Assembly: GCA_001829505.1 (NCBI GenBank)
Contig: MIBK01000088.1
Span: 1-7,025, forward strand
DNA from: Spirochaetes bacterium RBG_16_67_19
Lineage (GTDB): Bacteria > Spirochaetota > Spirochaetia > SZUA-6 > DRHE01
Direction of reading: 5' to 3'
Length of the DNA: 7,025 nucleotides
Part shown: one piece after another, positions 1 to 5,228 of the stretch
Layout of the letters: every line of letters begins with the position of its first letter
Position numbering within the stretch: the stretch's first letter is position 1
Position numbers and translations under genes: made by a program
The notes under the pieces: generated by a model
The model's input: the letters and a program-made list of their open reading frames with translations, nothing else
Databases searched by the model: none
What the model was told of the DNA's origin: nothing

Positions 1-477
1 GGCATCAACACCGGGGAGATGGTCGTGGGCAACATGGGCACCGCCCAGAAGATGGACTACACGATCATGGGCAACTCGGTGAACCTGGCTTCGCGCCTGG
101 AAGGGGTGAACAAGCAGTACGGAACCTGGATCCTGGCCAGCGAGGCCACCCGCCAGGAGGCGGGGGAGGCTTTCGCCTGGCGGCAGATGGACCGCGTGCG
201 CGTGGTGGGCATCAGCCAGCCGGTGCGGCTGTACGAGCTGCTGGAGGAGCGCTCCGGGGTGGACGCCTCGACCCTGGCCGCGGTGGAGATCTTCCACCAG
301 GCCCAGGCCCTGTTCGAAGCCAGGGACTGGGACAAGGCCGCCGGCTTGTTCGAGGAGGTGCAGCGCCTGCTTCCCGGCGACGGCCCGGCGGAGGTCTTCC
401 TGAAGCGCTGCCGGGAGTTCAAGAAGAAGCCGCCCGCGGACAACTGGGACGGGGTATTCAGCCTGACCATGAAGTGA
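1..477 (+). CDS. Class III adenylate/guanylate cyclase, C-terminal part (5' end outside window)
   Basis: The frame is open from base 1 to the TGA at 475-477, giving 158 residues. The fragment opens inside the catalytic domain: GINTGEMVVGNMG, then DYTIMGNSVNLASRLE at about residues 19-34. In class III cyclases this segment carries the transition-state Asn and Arg, here N28 and R32 in the NLASR pattern. The purine-specifying position appears to be Thr (T21), as in class IIIb enzymes, many of which respond to bicarbonate; that subtype is inferred. The two metal-binding Asp residues lie upstream, outside the window. After the catalytic core come helices rich in Ala, Phe and Glu (about 95-140), resembling a TPR-like tail, and a WDGVFSLTMK ending like that of many CHASE2-type cyclases. 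The product probably makes cAMP from ATP. It is convergent with the minus-strand genes, and its last 35 bases recur at 2146-2180. Family is confident; sensor domain and substrate are not visible. Confidence 0.93.
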   Translation, partial: GINTGEMVVGNMGTAQKMDYTIMGNSVNLASRLEGVNKQYGTWILASEATRQEAGEAFAWRQMDRVRVVGISQPVRLYELLEERSGVDASTLAAVEIFHQAQALFEARDWDKAAGLFEEVQRLLPGDGPAEVFLKRCREFKKKPPADNWDGVFSLTMK

Positions 478-478
478 G
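444..478 (+). repeat. 35-bp direct repeat, left copy (3' end of the cyclase gene)
   Basis: Bases 444-478 match 2146-2180 at 34 of 35 positions; the one difference is A at 456 versus G at 2158. The repeat spans the codons for the terminal WDGVFSLTMK, the TGA stop and one more base. Similarity ends abruptly on both sides. This copy belongs to the intact cyclase gene. Confidence 0.95.
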
Positions 479-505
479 TTGCTCGCTCCAGAAGAGCGTC
501 GTGAG

Positions 506-880
506 CTATGTCCAGCTTTTTATAAGGGACAGGGCTTCGCTCTTGAAGGCGTTGAACCTGGGGATGAGGTTTACCTCGATGTCTTGCAGTGTGAATTGGC
601 GCGTGTCATATCTAGCAGTCTCGCTTCGATCCTTGAGGTAGCTGAAGCCGGCATAGCTGTTTCGTGAGAAATGATTCGCGACAAGGCTCTGTCTTTCACC
701 ATGGGAAGCTGGATGCTTCTCTGCGGGTTTCGCGGCTAGATATGCTTCCAAGTAATGCAGCGCGGCATAAAAATAGGCGGTCGCAACCCAGTCCAGAAAC
801 TCCGGACTATGACCTCTGACTGTCGCCGCGAACCTTTCATTGTGCTCAGCTTTCCTGATATGGGCGCTCGTATCGGGCAC
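506..880 (-). CDS. HEPN-like domain protein (124 aa)
   Basis: The start is GTG at 880-878 and the stop TAG at 508-506. The GTG is preferred because the N-terminus it gives (MPDTSAHIRKAEHNERF) fits small HEPN-like proteins I know. The start lies 11 bases after the stop of the upstream small gene; a GGGGGA stretch sits about 14 bases ahead, too far to be a good ribosome site. The protein is all-helical in appearance: helix about 5-22, helix about 28-50 (WVATAYFYAALHYLEAYLA), a conserved-looking HPASHGER turn (56-63) and helices to the end, with a DRSETARYD segment at 84-92. R63 and H70 are separated by six residues, so they satisfy the loose Rx4-6H pattern of HEPN ribonucleases. Whether they are catalytic is unknown, because they sit mid-protein. 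HEPN proteins are often RNA-cleaving toxins or nucleotide-binding partners. The gene is third in a low-GC cassette and could be the effector. The family call is from recall, without a profile search. Confidence 0.7.
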   Translation of the reverse strand: MPDTSAHIRKAEHNERFAATVRGHSPEFLDWVATAYFYAALHYLEAYLAAKPAEKHPASHGERQSLVANHFSRNSYAGFSYLKDRSETARYDTRQFTLQDIEVNLIPRFNAFKSEALSLIKSWT

Positions 881-891
881 AAGAGACCAGC

Positions 892-1314
892 CTATCCCCC
901 GAACAGCGGTAAGCAGCCAGAAAGCTCTCGCTCCTCAGACACATGGAAATTGAACCGGAAGGCCAGTGGTTCGGATAAGTAGATATTGTACTGAGCGTTG
1001 TAGATTCGTTCCCTGATGTCCAAATCTTCGTTCTCAATTGTTATCCAGACGTGGATCACGAAGTTTTCATATGAAAGACATACTCGCTTAATTCCACGTA
1101 TCTTCTCGAGGTGTTCTCTTAGAAGAGATAGAGGCTCCACGTAGGATATGAATGAATACTCGGTTTCTTTCCCCCCAGGCGATTGCGATTCAGCATAGGA
1201 TAATTCGGGTGCTTCTTCCGTATTGAAGCTTCTGATTGTCATTCCCGTGACCGTGGAAGAAGCAGACTGGAGCAGGGGGCTAATAATTGGATTGGACTTG
1301 GTCCTTGTTAACAT
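892..1314 (-). CDS. Hypothetical small alpha/beta protein (140 aa)
   Basis: I do not recognise a named family. The frame runs from ATG at 1314-1312 to TAG at 894-892, seven bases after the stop of the upstream gene and 11 bases before the next start. There is no strong ribosome site: the upstream bases read CCAGGCC. The first 50 residues look unstructured and rich in Ser, Thr and Glu. From about 52 to 125 the order appears to be strand, helix (60-73), strand (76-83), strand (85-94), long helix (97-115) and strand (118-125), a compact ferredoxin-like arrangement. The end is short and polar (SEERELSGCLPLFGG). Met25 is a possible later start. No signal peptide or membrane segment is seen. The tight spacing and shared low GC suggest it works with its neighbours; as the gene just before a HEPN-like protein it could be a partner or antidote, which is inference. 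Confidence 0.65.
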   Translation of the reverse strand: MLTRTKSNPIISPLLQSASSTVTGMTIRSFNTEEAPELSYAESQSPGGKETEYSFISYVEPLSLLREHLEKIRGIKRVCLSYENFVIHVWITIENEDLDIRERIYNAQYNIYLSEPLAFRFNFHVSEERELSGCLPLFGG

Positions 1315-1321
1315 GGCCTGG

Positions 1322-1729
1322 CTAACTCATAGAGTTCTGAGGCTGCGGAATTACTTCCAGCAATCTCGATCCTACCTGGACACCCCCGATATTGAAGGTG
1401 AGCGAATAGGTTCCTGCGCTTGGGAAAATTGCCCTTTGGATCGGAAAGATGAACTCATTCACTTTATTCCTGTTGTCTGCTTTCACCTTCCCGCTTATCC
1501 CCAAGACAACTTGCTGGTCCTTTTCCAGAACTAGGTTAACTGAAAAGGAAAACTCGCCGGCAAAGTTGGTGGCGGCTGCGTAAATGAACCATGGCGGGAA
1601 GACTACCGGAAACTTCTCGGAATAGAATTGGGTGAAGGTGCCAACTATGGTCTTCTTATGGTTGCCTTCTTCTACGAGAACTCTATCGGCAAAAAGAAGA
1701 GCGACCAGGACGGGTTCGATTGCACTCAT
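1322..1729 (-). CDS. DUF6941-like protein (135 aa)
   Basis: The start is ATG at 1729-1727 and the stop TAG at 1324-1322. An in-frame TGA lies immediately upstream (1732-1730), so this is the earliest possible ATG; no clear Shine-Dalgarno sequence precedes it. The sequence opens with PVLVALLFADRVLVEEG (6-22) and continues with KKTIVGTFTQFYSEKFPVVFPP (25-46), a run of alternating hydrophobic residues to about 80, and a closing GTYSLTFNIGGVQVGSRLLEV segment (106-126). This looks like a small beta-sandwich and resembles the family I know as DUF6941, whose function is unknown. There is no signal peptide. It is the first gene of the three-gene cassette and lies next to the glcD remnant, so any promoter would be within or just beside that remnant. 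The reading frame is convincing; the family name is from recall. Confidence 0.72.
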   Translation of the reverse strand: MSAIEPVLVALLFADRVLVEEGNHKKTIVGTFTQFYSEKFPVVFPPWFIYAAATNFAGEFSFSVNLVLEKDQQVVLGISGKVKADNRNKVNEFIFPIQRAIFPSAGTYSLTFNIGGVQVGSRLLEVIPQPQNSMS

Positions 1730-1766
1730 TCATTTGGAGTCTAACTCTACCCCGGGTGATTTTCAA

Positions 1767-2108
1767 GCTCGAAGATCTTCCCGGGGTTGGGAATCCCCTA
1801 CGGCTCCAGGGCCCGCTTGCTCGCGCGTATGGCCTCCACCGCCGTCGTTCCCAGATTTGCCTCCAGATAGGCCCTCTTGGCCTGACCGATGCCGTGTTCC
1901 CTGGAAATGACCCCGACGCGGGCCGCCGCATCAGCGCACAACTGGCCGCGAACCACCGGCAGCAGCTCCGCCAGCCGGGCAGCTTCGCACCAATGGCCCC
2001 GTCGACCAGGGCGCAGGCCCTCGTACAGCAGGCTGCGCGGCTCCAGGATTTCCGCTGGCGGGCCGGGTTCTCGGCCAGCAGCACCTGCAGGGCCCCGGCC
2101 TGCTCCAG
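1767..2108 (-). pseudogene. Broken partial copy of the glcD-like oxidase gene
   Basis: This stretch aligns on the same strand with the 3' part of the intact oxidase gene (3105-3355 and 3514-3606). Identity in the longer segment is about 85-87% by eye. Relative to the intact copy it shows a 1-base loss near 2050-2053, a 158-base internal deletion at 2009-2016, another 1-base loss near 1966-1970 and a CAG-to-TAG nonsense codon at 1800-1798. Translations in shifting frames still give recognisable pieces such as GALQVLLAENPARQR, GVISREHGIGQAKRAYLEA and NPGKIFE. Past the nonsense codon the frame would run on to a TAG at 1749-1747. The deletion removes the region that in the intact protein carries the YGHAADGNLH metal site, and the FAD domain is absent, so no working product is possible. 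No start signal belonging to a gene was found. Confidence 0.92.
2009..2016. other. Deletion scar in the glcD remnant
   Basis: GGGCGCAG at this point joins sequence matching 3348-3355 to sequence matching 3506-3513 of the intact gene. The intact gene has GGGCGCAG at both places, 158 bases apart, and the remnant keeps one copy. This is the typical product of slippage or recombination between short direct repeats. Because 158 is not a multiple of three, it also shifts the frame. Confidence 0.9.
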
Positions 2109-2145
2109 TCGAAGCGGGGCTTTTCCCGGCGCGGCCTTCATAATG

Positions 2146-2180
2146 CTGGGACGGGGTGTTCAGCCTGACCATGAAGTGAG
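2146..2180 (+). repeat. 35-bp direct repeat, right copy
   Basis: This is the second copy of the cyclase-tail repeat, with TGA at 2177-2179. Here it belongs to no gene: the upstream sequence is glcD remnant, and similarity to the cyclase stops at 2146. It lies 14 bases from the stop of the minus-strand gene beginning at 2195. Its position suggests either a boundary left by insertion or a remnant of the original cyclase end. Confidence 0.95.
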
Positions 2181-2194
2181 CCCGCGCGGCGCGA

Positions 2195-3103
2195 CTATCC
2201 CTTGCCGAACAAAAGCTTGAGCGATAGAAGCTCCAGGGCGAACACGGGCTTCCAGGTCTTCACGTCCAGGTAGAGGGCCATCGGCAGCAGCTCGAAGTAG
2301 AACTCGTCCTCCCCGCCGGCAATGGGGATGAGGCGGACTCCGACCAGGTGCGCTGGCACCCCCTGCGGCTCGAGGCTCAGGAGGTAACCCAGCTCCCCCG
2401 CCAAGAACAGCTCCTTGCCGGGAGGCACCTGGAACCTGAGATGCGTGCTCAGCAGGTGGCTTCCCCCGGCCGTCGGGAACAGCCGAAAGGCATAGCGGGC
2501 GTTGATGCCGACGAAGCGGTTGAACAGGGCCAGGCCCTCGAGGTAGAGATAGCTGCCGCCGGCCACCGCCGTGCCGGCCGACACCCCCTGCTGGCCCAGG
2601 CCCAAACCCCAGGCCGCTCGCAGGGGAGCCCTTTCCGGCGCAGATTGCCCTGCGGCCCCAGCGGCCGCCGCGGCGGCGGCCGCGATCCCCGCGGTCAGCC
2701 CGTCGCAGGCCTGCCGCATCCCCCCCATGCTCGAGAAGGCGACTTCATCCTGCCAGAGCAGCTCCCGGCCGGCCACTCTATAGAGCCGCAGCTGCAGCCG
2801 GTACTGCTGCCCGTTCCAGGAGAACTGCCCCAACACGGCCGCCTGCGCCCGGTGCTTCGCCGCCAGGCTGAGCGGATCCTGCTGGTAGTCGCCACCGGGC
2901 GGAACCTTTACGACACGGCGAAAGGCATTGCTCTGGCGGAGGTTTTCGGTCAGATAGTCGGCGACCTCGGCCAGGTCCTCGCGCGTAGGACCCTTGAGCT
3001 CGAAGTCCATCACGGCCAGGCTCCGCAATGGCCGCGGTTGGGGCGCGGAGCGGGCCGGCCAAACCGAGAGGAGCACAAGCAGCGCGGCGAACGCTATTTT
3101 CAT
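2195..3103 (-). CDS. Secreted/outer-membrane protein with TolB-N/FlgO-like N-terminal domain (302 aa)
   Basis: ATG at 3103-3101 overlaps the TGA of the upstream oxidase gene as ATGA, which decides the start, and the stop is TAG at 2197-2195. The first 20 residues (Lys at position 2, then a hydrophobic run and ARSA) form a signal peptide, probably cut before PQPRP. Residues 26-135 resemble the nucleotide-binding-like fold of TolB-N, CsgG and FlgO proteins: SLAVMDFEL, then DYLTENLRQSNAFRRVV, an AQAAVLGQF strand and YRLQLRLYRVAGRELLW. A poly-Ala/Gly linker (139-152) follows. Residues 165-302 consist of short strands rich in aromatic and aliphatic residues, such as GGSYLYLEGLALF and VGINARYAFRLF, compatible with a small beta-barrel or beta-sheet domain in the outer membrane; this is inference. 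It is the last gene of the operon. Its function is unknown; a role in assembling or sensing an envelope structure is possible. Confidence 0.85.
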   Translation of the reverse strand: MKIAFAALLVLLSVWPARSAPQPRPLRSLAVMDFELKGPTREDLAEVADYLTENLRQSNAFRRVVKVPPGGDYQQDPLSLAAKHRAQAAVLGQFSWNGQQYRLQLRLYRVAGRELLWQDEVAFSSMGGMRQACDGLTAGIAAAAAAAAGAAGQSAPERAPLRAAWGLGLGQQGVSAGTAVAGGSYLYLEGLALFNRFVGINARYAFRLFPTAGGSHLLSTHLRFQVPPGKELFLAGELGYLLSLEPQGVPAHLVGVRLIPIAGGEDEFYFELLPMALYLDVKTWKPVFALELLSLKLLFGKG

Positions 3104-4524
3104 GGCTCGAAGATCTTCCCGGGGTTGAGGATGCCCTGCGGGTCCAGGGCCCGCTTGACCGCGCGCATGGTTTCCACCACCGCCTTTCCTAGATTTGCCT
3201 CCAGATAAGCCTTCTTGGCCTGACCGATGCCGTGCTCTCCGGAAATGACCCCGCCGCGGGCCGCCGCGTCGGCGTAGAGCTCGCCGCGCACCACCGGCAG
3301 CAGCTCCCGCCAGCCGGGCAGCTCTTCGCCGATGGCCCCGTCGACCAGGGCGCAGCGCAGGAAATGGGTGTGCAGGTTTCCGTCCGCCGCGTGCCCGTAG
3401 GTAGGCAGGCTGATGCCGTGCCGGGCTTCCAGCTCGTGCACGAAGGCGACATGACCCGCGATCTGCGAGCGGGGCAGGCAGATGTCGTACAGCTCCGCGG
3501 TGGCCGGGCGCAGGGCCTCGTACAGCAGGCTGCGCAGCTCCAGGATCTCCCGCTGGCGGGCCGGGCTCTCGGCCAGCAGCACCTCCAAGGCCCCGGCGCG
3601 CTCCAGGGCCGCGGAAACCCTCTCCGCCTGACCGAGGACGTCCTCCTCGTCCGGCCCGTCCAGGATCACCATCAGGGAGGCCCGGCCGCGCGTAGCCGGC
3701 CAGCGGCGGTTCAGGTGGCGCTCGGCGCAGGCCAGCACCCCGTGCTCCAGCAGTTCCACGGCGCAGGGCACCACGCCGGAGGCCAGCAGCCCCGGCACCG
3801 CATCCAGGGCCCGGTCCAGGTCCGCGAAGCTCACCACCAGGGTCTGCATCGAGCCAGCCTTGGGCAGCAGGGCCAGGGTCACCCGGGTGATGATGCCCAG
3901 GGTGCCCTCCGAGCCCAGCATCAGCTCCTGCAGGCCGTAGCCGGTGGAATTCTTCAGGCGCTTGCCCCCCAGCTCCAGCACCTGGCCGGAGGCCAGCACC
4001 ACCTGCAGGCCCAGCAGGAAGCGCCGGATGGTGCCGTACTTCACGGCCCGGGCCCCGCCGGCGTTGGTGGCCACCAAGCCGCCCACGCAGGCCCCCTCGT
4101 CGCCGGGGTGCGGCGGGAAATACAGGCCGAGGGCTTCCGCCTCCTGGTTGAGGCGGTTCAGGGTCAGGCCCGCCTGCACCGTGATGGCCAGGTTGTCCGG
4201 GTCGGCCTCCACCACGTGGTCCAGCTGCTCCAGGGAGAGCACCACCCCGCCGGGGGCGGGCACGCAGGCGGCGGCCAGGCCGGTGCCCCCGCCGCGGGGG
4301 GTGACGGGCACCCCGGTGCGGGCACACAGGGCCACTAGCTCGGCCACTTCCTGCTCGCTGCCGGGTTTCAGCACCGCCGCGGGCAGCGCGTTGTACTGCG
4401 GGGTGGCCAGCTCGTCATGCGAATACTTCTGCAGGTCATCGGCAGCGGTGAGGACCTGCCCGCCGGTGATCCGCCGGGCCTGCTCCAGCCAGCCCGCATC
4501 CGGGGCGCGCGTCGTCGTCTTCAC
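3100..4524 (-). CDS. glcD: FAD-linked oxidase, GlcD / D-lactate dehydrogenase type (474 aa)
   Basis: The start is GTG at 4524-4522, overlapping the TGA of the upstream PilZ gene as GTGA, and the stop is TGA at 3102-3100. The length fits the family. The N-terminal FAD-binding (PCMH-type) domain shows PRGGGTGLA (77-84 region), NAGGARAVKYG (154-164) and GSEGTLGIIT (204-213). The C-terminal FAD-oxidase domain shows YGHAADGNLH (376-385), whose two His residues are metal ligands in D-2-hydroxyglutarate and D-lactate dehydrogenases, then GGVISGEHGIG (424-434) with the ligand Glu and catalytic His, and the usual NPGKIF ending. It should oxidise a 2-hydroxyacid such as glycolate or D-lactate to the 2-oxoacid, passing electrons from FAD to the respiratory chain. 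No GlcE or GlcF partner is in the window, so a stand-alone D-lactate or related dehydrogenase is equally possible. A damaged copy of its 3' part lies at 1767-2108. Confidence 0.93.
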   Translation of the reverse strand: MKTTTRAPDAGWLEQARRITGGQVLTAADDLQKYSHDELATPQYNALPAAVLKPGSEQEVAELVALCARTGVPVTPRGGGTGLAAACVPAPGGVVLSLEQLDHVVEADPDNLAITVQAGLTLNRLNQEAEALGLYFPPHPGDEGACVGGLVATNAGGARAVKYGTIRRFLLGLQVVLASGQVLELGGKRLKNSTGYGLQELMLGSEGTLGIITRVTLALLPKAGSMQTLVVSFADLDRALDAVPGLLASGVVPCAVELLEHGVLACAERHLNRRWPATRGRASLMVILDGPDEEDVLGQAERVSAALERAGALEVLLAESPARQREILELRSLLYEALRPATAELYDICLPRSQIAGHVAFVHELEARHGISLPTYGHAADGNLHTHFLRCALVDGAIGEELPGWRELLPVVRGELYADAAARGGVISGEHGIGQAKKAYLEANLGKAVVETMRAVKRALDPQGILNPGKIFEP

Positions 4525-5216
4525 AGGGGTTGGAAGCCGCCCGGCAGCAGCTCTTCCTCGCCCAGGGAGGGCACCTCCGGCTCGCTTTCCGGTTCCAGGA
4601 TGGCCTGCACCAGCGCGTCGCGCACGATGCGGTCAAGGCGTGCCTGGGCCTCCGTGCCCAGTTCCAGGAAGCGCACCCCGAAGCCGTCCGGAAGCCGGCT
4701 GGAGGCCCTGCGGGTGTCCAGGACCTGGCAGGCGGTTTCCAGGCTGAAGTTCTGGAAGCGCATCCGCAGGCGGCCTCGGCTGCCCGCCGGCGGGCAGGGC
4801 CCTGAGCATTGCAGGAAAGCTCCGCTGGAGCTCAGTGCGCGCAGGTCGTAGGGCTCCGGCTCGGCGCCCGGAAGGCTCAGGGAGCCCTGCAGCGGCCAGT
4901 CGAACCGGGGTTTCTCGCGGCGCTCCCGGCGCTCGAGGGAGGCGATGCGGGCGGAAAGGTCCGCCAGCTCCCCGGCGGTAGGTTCCTGCATCACCAGGAA
5001 CACGGGCAGCACGGGGTAGCTGGCCTTCAGCGACTCCAGGAAATCCTCCGGCGCGTGCTTTCCGGGCTGCAGCACCAGGCACAGCACCTCCGGCTCGCCG
5101 ACCAGGAGGCGGGTGAGCTCCGCCAGGCTGCCCGCGGGCAGCACGTGGTGGGCGGCGAGCGCGACCAGCAGGTTGCGCGCCTGGGGGCCGGCGGAGTACA
5201 GCAGCACGGTGTCCAT
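4521..5216 (-). CDS. Pseudo-receiver plus PilZ domain protein (231 aa)
   Basis: The start is ATG at 5216-5214, 12 bases after the kinase stop, and the stop is TGA at 4523-4521. Residues 1-78 look like a response-regulator receiver fold (strand VLLYSAG, helix, VLCLVLQ, helix, VLPVFLVMQ), but the expected phospho-acceptor position holds Gln50, and the acidic pair and conserved Lys are missing, so phosphorylation is unlikely. A charged helix (80-100) leads into a PilZ domain (about 100-205). The first cyclic-di-GMP motif, RxxxR, is present as R100-E-K-P-R104. The second, normally (D/N)xSxxG, reads A127-L-S-S-S-G132 and so lacks the acidic or Asn residue. The ending is acidic and Pro-rich. There is no membrane segment, so it is cytosolic. 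It may read cyclic-di-GMP, perhaps weakly, and act by protein contact with the kinase system encoded just upstream. Domain calls are from motif recognition. Confidence 0.85.
   Translation of the reverse strand: MDTVLLYSAGPQARNLLVALAAHHVLPAGSLAELTRLLVGEPEVLCLVLQPGKHAPEDFLESLKASYPVLPVFLVMQEPTAGELADLSARIASLERRERREKPRFDWPLQGSLSLPGAEPEPYDLRALSSSGAFLQCSGPCPPAGSRGRLRMRFQNFSLETACQVLDTRRASSRLPDGFGVRFLELGTEAQARLDRIVRDALVQAILEPESEPEVPSLGEEELLPGGFQPL
4780..4797. repeat. Perfect 18-bp GC palindrome inside the PilZ gene
   Basis: The sequence CTGCCCGCCGGCGGGCAG is its own reverse complement. It lies in the PilZ coding region, over the codons for the CPPAG loop (residues 141-145). In DNA this rich in G and C it may simply result from Pro, Ala and Gly codons, and no function is implied. 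Confidence 0.6.
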
Positions 5217-5228
5217 GGCTTGATCTTA

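Larger units (their letters stand above)
479..2180. other. Putative genomic islet bounded by 35-bp direct repeats
   Basis: The interval consists of a low-GC three-gene cassette (about 479-1766), a decayed glcD fragment (1767-2108), a short unassigned piece (2109-2145) and the right repeat copy (2146-2180). Three lines counted by hand inside the cassette gave 50%, 45% and 48% GC, against 72% for one line in the glcD-like gene. The left edge falls exactly at the end of the cyclase gene, and the right repeat re-creates that end. I saw no terminal inverted repeats, integrase or transposase. Removing the islet plus one repeat copy would put the cyclase stop 15 bases from the stop of the minus-strand gene at 2195. 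Acquisition by insertion is inferred; the repeat and the composition break are seen directly. Confidence 0.7.

Noticed and set aside
484..498. Short inverted repeat CGCTC-CAGAA-GAGCG between the convergent cyclase and HEPN-like genes, considered as a terminator
   Set aside because: The stem has only five base pairs, there is no T-run on either strand beside it, and the outer bases do not pair.
479..1534. Plus-strand open frames through the low-GC cassette (for example 1223-1534)
   Set aside because: Their translations look like no protein family and they lie opposite the minus-strand frames that form sensible, closely spaced proteins.
1739..1766. Possible promoter for the cassette on the minus strand: TTGAAA (1766-1761) with a TTAGAC-like -10 about 16 bases on
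   Set aside because: The -10 match is poor, and the TTGAAA begins within the last bases linked to the glcD remnant; chance occurrence is likely.
479..2145. Insertion sequence or transposon
   Set aside because: No transposase remnant or terminal inverted repeats were seen when the two ends were compared, and 35 bp is longer than usual target-site duplications.
2650..2690. GCC/GGC-rich near-palindromic tract in the envelope protein gene
   Set aside because: It encodes the poly-Ala/Gly linker between the two domains, and the GC-rich Ala codons explain it.
3104..4327. Long minus-strand frame continuing upstream of the envelope protein across the oxidase gene
   Set aside because: It is a Pro/Arg/Gly-rich out-of-frame translation of the oxidase gene; the real start is the ATG at 3103 after a signal-peptide-coding sequence.
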